Below are positions 55,212 through 63,386 of a DNA stretch of 64,000 nt, piece by piece; within the stretch, counting starts at the first letter, position 1; every line of letters begins with the position of its first letter. Below the pieces are notes generated by a model. It ran no database searches. It was given only the letters and a program-made list of their open reading frames with translations, and was not told the DNA's origin. The position numbers were made by a program, and so were the translations under genes. The DNA lies in NCBI RefSeq assembly GCF_014161445.1, contig NZ_JABBXA010000016.1, forward strand, positions 62,001 to 126,000, read 5' to 3'. Source of the DNA: Microbispora sp. H13382. GTDB taxonomy: Bacteria > Actinomycetota > Actinomycetes > Streptosporangiales > Streptosporangiaceae.

Positions 55212-56414
55212 GTGACGATGCTTCCCGAGATGTCTGAGATGCCTAACGCCCCCGCGGCGTTCCCCCGGATGGTCCGGCCCGTGTCGGGCCGGGTGGTCGC
55301 GGGCGTCGCCCAGGGCGCCGCCGCCCAGTTGCGGCTCGACCCCGTCGTGCTGCGCCTCGCCTTCGTGCTGCTCACCGTCGTCGACGGGCTGGGCCTCGTG
55401 GCGTACGCCGCGCTGTGGATGTTCACCCCCAAGGAGGAGGTGAAGGGCCGCGAGCCGGCCCGCGAATGGGGCCAGCTCGCCGCGTACGGCGTGCTGTGGC
55501 TGGCCCTGGCGAGCTTCGGGTGGCTGACGGGCGCCTCCAGCGGCGGGTTCGGCATGTGGCCGATCGCGGTCGGCGGAATCGGCGCGCTGATCCTGTGGCA
55601 GCAGGCCGACCCGGGACGGCGGCAGCGGTGGATGTCCGGCGCGGTCAAGCAGGTCAGCACGACCTGGGTGCGCACCGGCATCGGGGCGCTGCTCGTCGTC
55701 GTGGGCGCGATCGGCTTCCTGGCCGCGAGCGGCGAGCTGGCCAAGGCCAGGACCGGGCTCGTGTTCACCGCGGTCGTCGTCGGCGGCATGCTGATGATCG
55801 CCGCGCCCTGGCTGGCCTCGCTCGTCAAGGAGCTTCAGCGCGAGCGCACCGAGCGCATCAGGCAGGAGGAGCGGGCCGAGGTGGCCGCCCACGTCCACGA
55901 CTCGGTGCTGCACACGCTCACCCTGATCCAGCGCAACGCCCACGACGCGCGGGAGGTCGCCCGGCTCGCTCGGTCGCAGGAGCGCGAGCTGCGCAACTGG
56001 CTGTACCAGCCCAAGCAGGACGCCGACGCCACTCTCGCCGCGGCCGTACGGCGGGTCGCGGCCGAGGAGGAGGACGCCCACGGCGTGCAGATCGAGGTGG
56101 TCTGCGTGGGCGACTGCGAGCTGAACGAGGGCCTGGTGGCCCTGCTGCACGCCGCCCGGCAGGCGATGGTCAACGCGTGCAAATACAGTGGGGCTCCGGT
56201 CGTCTCCGTCTACGCCGAGGTCGAGCCCGACGAGGTGACGGTGTTCGTCCGGGACCGGGGCAAGGGCTTCGTGCTCGACGACGTCCCCGGGGACCGGATG
56301 GGCATCCGCCAGTCGATCATCGGCAGGATGGAGCGCAACGGCGGAAGCGCCCGGGTCAGGACCGAGCCCGGCGACGGAACCGAGGTCATGCTGACGATGA
56401 AAAGAGAACCATGA
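55212..56414 (+). CDS. PspC-domain sensor histidine kinase
   Basis: 400 residues. The N-terminal PspC domain (VSGRVVAGVAQGAAAQLRLDPVVLRLAFVLLTVVDGLGLVAYAALWMF, residues 20-75) is fused to two pairs of helices, then the phosphoacceptor motif EVAAHVHDSVLHTLTLIQRNA (about residue 225) and an HATPase domain with RQAMVNACKYSG and RDRGKGFVLDDV. The start lies among in-frame GTG 55212 and ATGs 55218, 55230 and 55239. ATGA overlap with the regulator gene. This PspC-kinase fusion is found in actinobacteria as a partner of PspC/LiaF-like proteins. Confidence 0.92.
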   Translation: MTMLPEMSEMPNAPAAFPRMVRPVSGRVVAGVAQGAAAQLRLDPVVLRLAFVLLTVVDGLGLVAYAALWMFTPKEEVKGREPAREWGQLAAYGVLWLALASFGWLTGASSGGFGMWPIAVGGIGALILWQQADPGRRQRWMSGAVKQVSTTWVRTGIGALLVVVGAIGFLAASGELAKARTGLVFTAVVVGGMLMIAAPWLASLVKELQRERTERIRQEERAEVAAHVHDSVLHTLTLIQRNAHDAREVARLARSQERELRNWLYQPKQDADATLAAAVRRVAAEEEDAHGVQIEVVCVGDCELNEGLVALLHAARQAMVNACKYSGAPVVSVYAEVEPDEVTVFVRDRGKGFVLDDVPGDRMGIRQSIIGRMERNGGSARVRTEPGDGTEVMLTMKREP

Positions 56415-57049
56415 AGACCGTACGCGTGCTGATCGTCGACGACCACCGGCTGTTCCGCTCCGGCGTACGGGCCGAGCTGGGGCCCTCGATCCAGGTGATC
56501 GGCGAGGCCGAGGACGTGGAGTCGGCCGTCAAGGCGATCGCCGAGCTGGAGCCCGACGTGGTGCTGCTCGACGTGCACATGCCGGGCGGCGGCGGCCAGG
56601 AGGTGCTGCGGCGCGTGCTCGGCTCGGGCTCCCAGGTGCGTTTCCTCGCCCTGTCGGTGTCTGACGCGGCCGAGGACGTGATCGGGGTCATCCGGGGCGG
56701 TGCCCGGGGTTATGTGACCAAGACGATCAGCGGCACCGAGCTGACCGACGCGATCATCCGCGTGTCGGAGGGCGACGCGGTGTTCTCGCCGCGGCTGGCC
56801 GGCTTCGTCCTCGACGCGTTCGCCTCGACGGAGGCCCCGCCGATCGACCCGGAGCTCGACTCGCTCACCCAGCGGGAGCGTGAGGTGCTGCGGCTGATCG
56901 CCCGGGGCTACGCCTACAAGGAGATCGCCAAGGAGCTGTTCATCTCGGTGAAGACCGTCGAGACGCACGTGTCGAGCGTGCTGCGCAAGCTGCAGCTGTC
57001 CAACCGCCACGAGCTGTCGCGCTGGGCCACCGCACGACGTCTGGTCTGA
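56411..57049 (+). CDS. NarL/LuxR-family response regulator
   Basis: 212 residues. The receiver has VLIVDDHRLFRSGVRAELG, the phosphorylated aspartate in LLDVHMPGGGG, and YVTKTISG with the lysine. The LuxR domain is LTQREREVLRLIARGYAYKEIAKELFISVKTVETHVSSVLRKL. Its start overlaps the kinase stop, so it is the cognate partner. It probably controls the divergent PspC gene through the palindrome at 55175. Confidence 0.94.
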   Translation: MKTVRVLIVDDHRLFRSGVRAELGPSIQVIGEAEDVESAVKAIAELEPDVVLLDVHMPGGGGQEVLRRVLGSGSQVRFLALSVSDAAEDVIGVIRGGARGYVTKTISGTELTDAIIRVSEGDAVFSPRLAGFVLDAFASTEAPPIDPELDSLTQREREVLRLIARGYAYKEIAKELFISVKTVETHVSSVLRKLQLSNRHELSRWATARRLV

Positions 57050-57092
57050 ACCCGTCTGGTGCGATCGCCCTCCGGCGTGCGACGCTCGGTTA

Positions 57093-58553
57093 ATGGGCCG
57101 TGACGTACCCTCCGTCTCCTTCACCCGGGAGGACCGCCGTCGCTACCGGGACAAGGTAAAGCTGTCGCTGGACGTCCTGGACGAGATGCTGCGGGAGTCG
57201 CGGTTCGGGTTCGACCGGCCCCAGATGGGTCTGGAGATCGAGCTGAACCTGGTCGACTCCCGGGGCGAGCCGGCGATGAAGAACGCCGAGGTCCTGGCCG
57301 CCATCGCGGAGCCCGACTGGGCGACGGAGCTGGGGCAGTTCAACGTCGAGATCAACATCCCGCCGCAGGTGCTGTCCGGCGAGGGCAGCCGCCTGCTGGA
57401 GGAGTCCGTACGGCTGCGCCTCAACCGAGCGCAGGAGCGGGCCGCGCGCGTCGGCGGGCAGCTCATGCTGGTCGGCATCCTGCCGACGCTGCGTGAGACC
57501 GACGTCAGCGAGGGGACGCTGTCGGCCAACCCCCGCTACAAGCTGCTGAACGAGCAGATCTTCGCCGCCCGGGGTGAGGACCTGCACCTCATGATCGAGG
57601 GGGTCGACCGGCTCGACACCTACGCCGACAGCATCACCCCCGAGGCGGCGTGCACGAGCGTGCAGCTCCACCTGCAGGTCAGCCCCGAAACGTTCGCCGA
57701 CCACTGGAACGCGGCCCAGATCATCGCCGGTCCGCAGGTCGCGGTCGCGGCCAACTCGCCGTACCTGTTCGGCAAGGAGCTGTGGCGCGAGACCAGGATC
57801 AGCCTGTTCGAGCAGGCCACCGACACCCGGCCGGAGGAGCTGAAGGCCCAGGGCGTGCGGCCGCGCGTGTGGTTCGGGGAACGGTGGATCACGTCGGTCT
57901 TCGACCTGTTCGAGGAGAACGTCCGCTACTTTCCCGCACTGCTGCCCCTGTGCGAGGAGGAGGACCCGAGGCAGGTGCTGGACGAGGGCGGGGTGCCCGA
58001 GCTGCACGAACTGCGGCTGCACAACGGCACCGTCTACCGCTGGAACCGGCCCGTCTACGACGTCTCGGACGGCGTCCCCCATCTGCGGGTGGAGAACCGG
58101 GTGCTGCCGGCCGGGCCGACGGTGGCCGACATCGCGGCCAACGCCGCCTTCTACTACGGGCTCATGCGCGTGCTTCCCTCGGCCGAGCGGCCCGTGTGGA
58201 CGCGCATGTCCTTCGCCGCGGCCGAAGACAACCTCCGCAACGCCGCGAGGTACGGCCTCGACGCCCGCCTCTACTGGCCGGGCCTGGGGGAGGTGCCCGC
58301 CGCCGAGCTGATCCTGCGCAGGCTGCTGCCGATGGCCTATCACGGGCTCGACCTGTGGGAGGTCGACCCGGTGCAGCGCGACCGGTTGCTCGGCATCATC
58401 GAGCGGCGCTGCGTGACGGGCCGTACGGGGGCGGACTGGCAGGTCAGGACGGCCCGCGCGTTAGGCGGCGACCACGAGGCGCTGCGCCGCATGACCCTGC
58501 GCTACCTGCAGCACATGCACACCAACGAGCCCGTGCACACCTGGAGTATGTGA
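57093..58553 (+). CDS. Glutamate-cysteine ligase family (GCS2-like) carboxylate-amine ligase
   Basis: 486 residues. GLEIELNLVDSRG and ELGQFNVEINIPPQ supply the acidic metal/ATP contacts of the GCS2-type fold, followed by EGVDRLDTYADSITPEAACTSVQLHLQVSPE and VAVAANSPYLFGKELWRETRISLFEQATDTR. Actinobacterial homologues are annotated as glutamate-cysteine ligases, but these organisms use mycothiol, so another amino-acid ligation (for example in gamma-glutamyl or wall metabolism) is equally likely. Single gene, 43 bp after the response regulator. Confidence 0.85.
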   Translation: MGRDVPSVSFTREDRRRYRDKVKLSLDVLDEMLRESRFGFDRPQMGLEIELNLVDSRGEPAMKNAEVLAAIAEPDWATELGQFNVEINIPPQVLSGEGSRLLEESVRLRLNRAQERAARVGGQLMLVGILPTLRETDVSEGTLSANPRYKLLNEQIFAARGEDLHLMIEGVDRLDTYADSITPEAACTSVQLHLQVSPETFADHWNAAQIIAGPQVAVAANSPYLFGKELWRETRISLFEQATDTRPEELKAQGVRPRVWFGERWITSVFDLFEENVRYFPALLPLCEEEDPRQVLDEGGVPELHELRLHNGTVYRWNRPVYDVSDGVPHLRVENRVLPAGPTVADIAANAAFYYGLMRVLPSAERPVWTRMSFAAAEDNLRNAARYGLDARLYWPGLGEVPAAELILRRLLPMAYHGLDLWEVDPVQRDRLLGIIERRCVTGRTGADWQVRTARALGGDHEALRRMTLRYLQHMHTNEPVHTWSM

Positions 58554-58606
58554 AGTTCCCGGATCGGTGACGGGTATCGGCGGCGGCGCAAATTTTTGTC
58601 GCCTAA

Positions 58607-59314
58607 ATGGGTATTCAGACGGAAATGACCCGCCGAGTACTCGCCGCCTTCCTGCTAGCAGTGACTCTGCTCGCCTCGTGCGGCACGCTCACCGGTTCCC
58701 CGCCCGATCGGGCGCAGCCGGGGAACGCGGCGTCCGGGGGGAGGACGCCGTGCGAGGGCGTCGGCGACGACTTCCCCGGCGACGTCAAGCTCGCCCGGTG
58801 CCTCACCGAGTGGTTCTGGTCGCGCCGCTTCCAGGAGAGCGGGGAGACGTACCGCCCGATCACCCGCTTCGTGGCCTACCGGGGGAGCGACGGTCCCGAC
58901 TGCGGTGGTCAGCCGGCCGTGCCCGAGAACGCCTTCTACTGCCCGTACGGTCACTTCATCGCCTACGACGCGGCCTGGCTGGAGGCGATGTACGACCGGA
59001 TGGGCGACGGGGCGGTCTACGTCGTGATCCCGCACGAACTGGGACACGCCGTGCAGGCGCAGCTCGTCGACGACTTCCGCTTCAACGTGGAGCGGGAGCT
59101 TCAGGCCGACTGCTACGCGGGCGCCTCACTGAGCGGCCTGATCCGCGTGGGGGTGCTGGGCACGGAGCAGGGCGACGAGGAGGAACTGCTCACCAACATC
59201 CGGGCGGCGGGCGACCCGACCGACGTCTGGTGGGCGCCGGACGCCCACGGATCGCCCGCGTTGCGCCAGCAGTACTTCGCCCACGGCTACAACGAGGGTG
59301 CGGGGACCTGCTGA
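58607..59314 (+). CDS. Putative neutral zinc metallopeptidase, lipoprotein
   Basis: 235 residues. A signal peptide with lipobox LLASC (Cys near residue 25) predicts an extracellular lipoprotein; ATG 58625 is an equally good start. The metal site HELGH (near residue 143) and the downstream ERELQADCYAG, giving the third ligand, define the neutral zinc metallopeptidase family (PF04228-like). Substrate unknown. A decayed copy lacking the metal site lies about 0.9 kb downstream. Confidence 0.88.
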   Translation: MGIQTEMTRRVLAAFLLAVTLLASCGTLTGSPPDRAQPGNAASGGRTPCEGVGDDFPGDVKLARCLTEWFWSRRFQESGETYRPITRFVAYRGSDGPDCGGQPAVPENAFYCPYGHFIAYDAAWLEAMYDRMGDGAVYVVIPHELGHAVQAQLVDDFRFNVERELQADCYAGASLSGLIRVGVLGTEQGDEEELLTNIRAAGDPTDVWWAPDAHGSPALRQQYFAHGYNEGAGTC

Positions 59315-59411
59315 GGCGGCATGTGGTCAGGCTGGACCGGAAGCAGAACGGGCGGCACCCTGGCAGCATGCCGACCGTCCGGGATCGTCACGGACGACGA
59401 CTGGAGGACGG

Positions 59412-60164
59412 GTGAAGCCTGCGCTGGTGGGATGTCTCGGCGTGCTCGCCGCGGCGAACGTGTTGAACAACCGGGTCGCCAGGCGGTGGGCGCCGCTGAC
59501 CTCGACGGTCGCGACGGGGGCCCTGCTGGCGCTCGCCCGGCGCGAGAGGCTGACCTTGCGGGAGCTGGGCTTCGACCGGGCGCGGCGGGGCGCGATCGCG
59601 GGCGCCGCGCTGGCAGGCGTTGTGGCGGCCGGATACGCGGTGGGCGTTGCCCATCCCCGGACCCGGGCGCTGTTCCACGACGAACGGGCGCTGGCGCTGT
59701 CGCGCCGCCGCGTGCTGGAGGAGGCCCTGGTCCAGGTGCCTTTCGGGACCGTGCTGCTGGAAGAGGTCGCCTTCCGCGGCGTGCTGCCCGCCCTGCTCGG
59801 CCGCTCACTCCCGGCGCGTACGGCCGTCGCCGCCTCGGCCGCGCTGTTCGGGCTGTGGCACGTGCTGCCCGCCATGGACATGGCCCGGGCGAATCCCGCT
59901 CTCGGCCGCCTGACCTCGGGCGAGTCAGCGCAGGAGCCCGGCGCCCTCGCGGAGACGGCAAGGCTGGTGGCGGGGACGGTCCTGTCCACCGCCCTGGCCG
60001 GAGCCTTCTTCCACGAGCTGCGCCGCCGCGCCGGACTGCTCGCCCCGTCGCTGCTTCACCTGGCGACCAACAGCCTCGGATACGTCGCCGCCCGGCTGGC
60101 CAGGCGGATCGGGAAGGCCGCGGAGACCTCCCGACCGGCAGGGGCCGCTGCGCTGCCGCGCTGA
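59412..60164 (+). CDS. CPBP-family intramembrane glutamic endopeptidase (CAAX protease-like)
   Basis: 250 residues from GTG 59412 (GGAGGACGG upstream). About six helices. Motif 1 LLEEVAFRGVLPALL, motif 2 FGLWHVLPA and motif 3 HELRRRAGLLAPSLLHLATNS provide the Glu/His catalytic residues of the family. Bacterial members are linked to protein processing at the membrane and bacteriocin immunity; the role here is open. A larger in-frame open stretch starts at 59298 but lacks a supported start. Confidence 0.87.
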   Translation: MKPALVGCLGVLAAANVLNNRVARRWAPLTSTVATGALLALARRERLTLRELGFDRARRGAIAGAALAGVVAAGYAVGVAHPRTRALFHDERALALSRRRVLEEALVQVPFGTVLLEEVAFRGVLPALLGRSLPARTAVAASAALFGLWHVLPAMDMARANPALGRLTSGESAQEPGALAETARLVAGTVLSTALAGAFFHELRRRAGLLAPSLLHLATNSLGYVAARLARRIGKAAETSRPAGAAALPR

Positions 60165-60252
60165 GCGGCCTCTGACCGATGCGTCTCGGTGAGCATCGAT
60201 GGTGGACAAGTCATTGAATTTGTGGAGAGGCCATCATGTGAGGGGGTTTCAG

Positions 60253-60646
60253 ACGGATCACCGCTGGGCCCGGCAGTTCAGGGCCTGGGGCCGGTCCTAC
60301 CGGCCGATCCGGAGCTTCACGGCCTACATCGGCACCCGCGGACCGAGGTGCGACGGCGCGGCCTCCGACCCCGACAACGCGTTCTACTGCGTGCCGGGCC
60401 ACTTCATCGCCTACGACGTGAGGTGAGCTCCAGGCCGACTGCCTGGCGGGCGGCACGTTGCGCGGCCTGGTCATGGCAGGTCAGCTCCGATGGGAGCCGG
60501 GTGATGTCCAGGCGATCCGCGACCTCTTCGAGGAGCTTGGGGACAAGGACATCCCCTGGACGGATCCGGACGCGCACGGCAGTCCCTGGCTCCGCGTGAG
60601 GTACTACTGGAAGCCGTCGTCCGGGTCGGCCAGGCCGGTCCGGTAG
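60253..60646 (+). pseudogene. Decayed paralogue of the zinc metallopeptidase
   Basis: One frame reads RSYRPIRSFTAYIGTRG, then DPDNAFYCVPGHFIAYDV before a stop at 60424-60426, matching YRPITRFVAYRG, then ENAFYCPYGHFIAYDA of the gene at 58607. The next frame, from 60425, resumes with ELQADCLAGGTLRGLVMAGQL, then DIPWTDPDAHGSPWLRVRYYW, matching the C-terminal part. About 50 residues containing HELGH are deleted and the frame is shifted, so no active enzyme can be made. The signal peptide is also gone. Confidence 0.88.
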
Positions 60647-61428
60647 GCGTACGCGACCGCCTGGGCCCGGTCCCGGAGACGGGCCTTGGCGAAGAGGTTG
60701 TTGATGTGCGTCTTGACCGTGGCCTCGCTGATGAACAGAGCGGCGGCGATCTCGGCGTTCGACAGGCCACGGGCGATGAGCCGCAGGACCTCCGCCTCGC
60801 GTGGCGTCAGCCCGTCCGGCGGCGGTTCCCCACCACCCGGCGGCCTCCCGGCACTCGTCGGCCTCCCGGCATCCGGCGATCCCATGGCACCGCGTGGTTC
60901 CCCACCACCCGGCGTCCGGCCCGCTCGGGGCGCCTGCCGCGCGTGGCGCGGCGACAGACGCGACCGGGGAGCCGGCGCGGCGGCCGGGCCGGGCGGTTCC
61001 GGGGGCGGAGCGGCGACGGTGTTCAGGAGACGGCGCTGCACGCCGGGGTCGAGCTGGGCGTCGCCGTTCATCACCGTGGCCACGGCGCGGGCGATCTCCT
61101 CGGCGTCCGCGCTCTTGGTGAGGAAGCCGCGCGCCCCGGCCCGCAGCGCGGCGAAGACCGACTCGTCGTCGGTGTACGTCGTGAGCACCACGACCTGGGT
61201 GTCCGGGAAGCCTTCCCGGATTTCGCGGGTGGCCTCCACGCCGTCCATGCGGGGCATGCGCAGGTCCATGAGCACCACGTCGGGCCGTTCGTCCGCGACC
61301 AGGCGGAGCGCGGCCTCGCCGTCGGCCGCCGACCCCACCACCTCTATCTCCGGCAGCAGGCCGAGCAGCAGCACGAGCCCGTCGCGCACCACGGCCTGGT
61401 CGTCGACCACGAGCACGCGGGCGGTCAC
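60604..61428 (-). CDS. NarL/LuxR-family response regulator with long Pro/Gly-rich linker
   Basis: 274 residues against the usual 210-225. The receiver (1-125) has VLVVDDQAVVRDGL, the phosphorylated Asp in LMDLRMPRMDG and FLTKSA. Residues about 138-207 are a disordered-looking linker rich in Pro, Gly, Ala and Arg. The LuxR domain is LTPREAEVLRLIARGLSNAEIAAALFISEATVKTHINNLFAKA. It overlaps the upstream kinase gene by 4 bp. Its last codons overlap the pseudogene on the other strand. Confidence 0.92.
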   Translation of the reverse strand: MTARVLVVDDQAVVRDGLVLLLGLLPEIEVVGSAADGEAALRLVADERPDVVLMDLRMPRMDGVEATREIREGFPDTQVVVLTTYTDDESVFAALRAGARGFLTKSADAEEIARAVATVMNGDAQLDPGVQRRLLNTVAAPPPEPPGPAAAPAPRSRLSPRHARQAPRAGRTPGGGEPRGAMGSPDAGRPTSAGRPPGGGEPPPDGLTPREAEVLRLIARGLSNAEIAAALFISEATVKTHINNLFAKARLRDRAQAVAYAYRTGLADPDDGFQ

Positions 61429-62615
61429 GCCGGCACCCGCAGCCTGACCCGGAAGCCGTCCTCCACCTCGCCGGCCTCCAGGGTGCCGCCGAGAAGCTCG
61501 GCCCGTTCGCGCATGCCCACGAGACCGTATCCTCCACCCGGCGTTCCCGGCGCGTCACTCGGGGGGTTGACGACCTCCAGCTCGCACTCTCCGCCGCGGA
61601 AGTCCAGCCGTACGGCGGCGGGGGAGCCGGGGGCGTGCCGCCGCACGTTGGTAACGGCCTCCTGCGCGGTACGGATCATCGCGAGCTCGATCTCCGGGGG
61701 AAGGCGGCGTCGCGGGCCACGGATGTCGAGCGTGCACTCCCTGCCCGTGGCCTCGCGGAACTCCTCGGCGAGCGCGTCCAGCGCGGCGGGGAGCGGCGGG
61801 GTGTCGTCCCGCAGCGCCGCGACGGCCCTGCGGGCCTCCTCCAGGCCGTTCTTGGCCAGTTCGCGGGCGCGTTCGACCCGGTCGAGCGCCTCCTGGGACC
61901 GGTCGGCGCGCAGCAGCAGCCGGGCGCCCTCCAGATGCACGATCTGCGCGGACAGGGAGTGCGCGAGGATGTCGTGGATCTCCCTGGCGATCCGGGCGCG
62001 TTCGGCCAGCACGGCCTCGCCCGCCTGCGCGGCGGTCGCGGCCCTGCGCTGCCTGATCGCGTAGGCGACCGTGAAGACCACGCAGAGCGAGACGCCCAGG
62101 CTGACGCCGCGATCGGCCGGTCCGGCGGGGGCCACGGGTGACATGAGGCCCATGGTGACCGCCCCGAGTCCCGTCAGGGCGAGCAGCAGGACCGGCAGCG
62201 ATCGGCTGAGCGGATGCCGCACGGCCGCCGCTCCGATGGCGAACATGACCACGGCGACGGCCGGGCTGCCGCCCTTCGAGATCGCGTCGAGGACGAGGGC
62301 CGGCACGATGGCGAGGCCGAGAAGAACGGCCTGCACGCGCCCCGTGTCCCAGCGGCGCGGGAGCACGGCCGGCCGTAGCCGGAGCACGATCGTCATCGCC
62401 AGGACGACGGCGACGGCGGCGGTCAGCACGGTGACGGCGAGCCGCTCGCCCGCCAGGCCGAACCCCGGTGCGGAGGTCGCCTGCCCGCCGATCAGCATCG
62501 CGGTGACCGCCGCCAGCAGGCACACGCCGGCGATCGCGTTCCTGCGGTGGGCCTCCGAGCCTTCCCGGCTTCCGCCGGGGTGGCCGGGAGGATGCGAGGG
62601 GTCACGTCTGAGCAC
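61425..62615 (-). CDS. Two-component sensor histidine kinase, HisKA_3 type
   Basis: 396 residues. Five or six hydrophobic helices fill residues 30-185; the phosphoacceptor motif is ARIAREIHDILAHSLSAQIVHLEG (near residue 215), and the HATPase domain has MIRTAQEAVTNVRRHAPGS and GGYGLVGMRERAELLGG. Coupled to the response regulator by ATGA overlap, and separated from the upstream membrane gene by 9 bp, making a three-gene unit. Confidence 0.93.
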   Translation of the reverse strand: MLRRDPSHPPGHPGGSREGSEAHRRNAIAGVCLLAAVTAMLIGGQATSAPGFGLAGERLAVTVLTAAVAVVLAMTIVLRLRPAVLPRRWDTGRVQAVLLGLAIVPALVLDAISKGGSPAVAVVMFAIGAAAVRHPLSRSLPVLLLALTGLGAVTMGLMSPVAPAGPADRGVSLGVSLCVVFTVAYAIRQRRAATAAQAGEAVLAERARIAREIHDILAHSLSAQIVHLEGARLLLRADRSQEALDRVERARELAKNGLEEARRAVAALRDDTPPLPAALDALAEEFREATGRECTLDIRGPRRRLPPEIELAMIRTAQEAVTNVRRHAPGSPAAVRLDFRGGECELEVVNPPSDAPGTPGGGYGLVGMRERAELLGGTLEAGEVEDGFRVRLRVPA

Positions 62616-62624
62616 GTCCCGACG

Positions 62625-63119
62625 TTAGCGGGCCGTCTGGACACCGGGGACGGCGGTGCCGGGCAGGGCGCTCGCCCGGCGGGCGACCATGAGGAACTGC
62701 ACGCCGAGGGTCACCCCGATGAACAGGAGCATGGAGCCCTGGGACGAGGTCACGCCGAGGAACGCGGTCAGGAAGATCATCGCGACCCGGACGGCGATGG
62801 AACCCACCCACGCGAGCAGCGTCGTAGCGGTGCCCTGCGACCACGCCACGCCGTGCTGGTCGAGCCAGACGCGCGTGGTCGCCGCCCGCAGCGCGCCGAG
62901 ACCCGCGGCCACGAGGAGCCCCGCGGCGAGCAGGGCGACGGCGAGCACCGGGTGGAGGGGGTCGACGAGCTTGTCCCCGTCGGCGGCGAGTCCGGCCAGG
63001 ACCATGGCCGCGGAGATGATCAGGCCGACGGGCCTGGCGGCGGGCCGCGGCGTCATCTGCCGGTAGATCACGAGGGCGACCGCGGCGAGGGCGATGACGA
63101 TGATCTGCGCTGTCTGCAT
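62625..63119 (-). CDS. Multi-helix membrane protein upstream of the kinase
   Basis: 164 residues from ATG 63119, with about five hydrophobic helices (for example IIVIALAAVALVIY, LIISAAMVLAGLAA, VLAVALLAAGLLVAAGLGALRA, SMLLFIGVTLGVQFLMVARR). It weakly recalls CcdC/DUF1453-like proteins, but I do not recognise it firmly. The 9-bp gap to the kinase suggests co-transcription and a possible sensory or accessory role. Confidence 0.65.
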   Translation of the reverse strand: MQTAQIIVIALAAVALVIYRQMTPRPAARPVGLIISAAMVLAGLAADGDKLVDPLHPVLAVALLAAGLLVAAGLGALRAATTRVWLDQHGVAWSQGTATTLLAWVGSIAVRVAMIFLTAFLGVTSSQGSMLLFIGVTLGVQFLMVARRASALPGTAVPGVQTAR

Positions 63120-63171
63120 GCGTAAGACGGTAGGAAGAGCGGCCGCGGAGCGGATCGGCGCCAGGGTGGAA

Positions 63172-63223
63172 AGCGGGGGTGGAGAGCGGGGGTGGAGAGC
63201 AGGAGAGAAGCGGGGGTGGGGAG
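63172..63223. repeat. 13-bp GC-rich repeat AGCGGGGGTGGAG
   Basis: Two adjacent copies and a third, diverged copy in the 267-bp spacer before the membrane protein gene; the third can pair with CTCCACCCC at about 63231-63239. Confidence 0.65.
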
Positions 63224-63265
63224 CGCCCATCTCCACCCCCGGGTGGACGTCCCACCCCTTCCCCG

Positions 63266-63341
63266 TGATCTCGAACTTTGCCGCACGGATGGCCTGTGTC
63301 CTGCGCCGGCCCTGTCCATGATCTTGCACTTTCTCCGGCAC
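63266..63341. repeat. Pair of imperfect direct repeats
   Basis: TGATCTCGAACTTTGCCGCA (63266-63285) and TGATCTTGCACTTTCTCCGG (63319-63338) are related copies about 53 bp apart in the intergenic spacer. They look like a dispersed intergenic element. Confidence 0.5.
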
Positions 63342-63386
63342 AGGCCCGCCCACCCGCGCGTTCGTCCCGCGTGATCGTGCGGTTCG

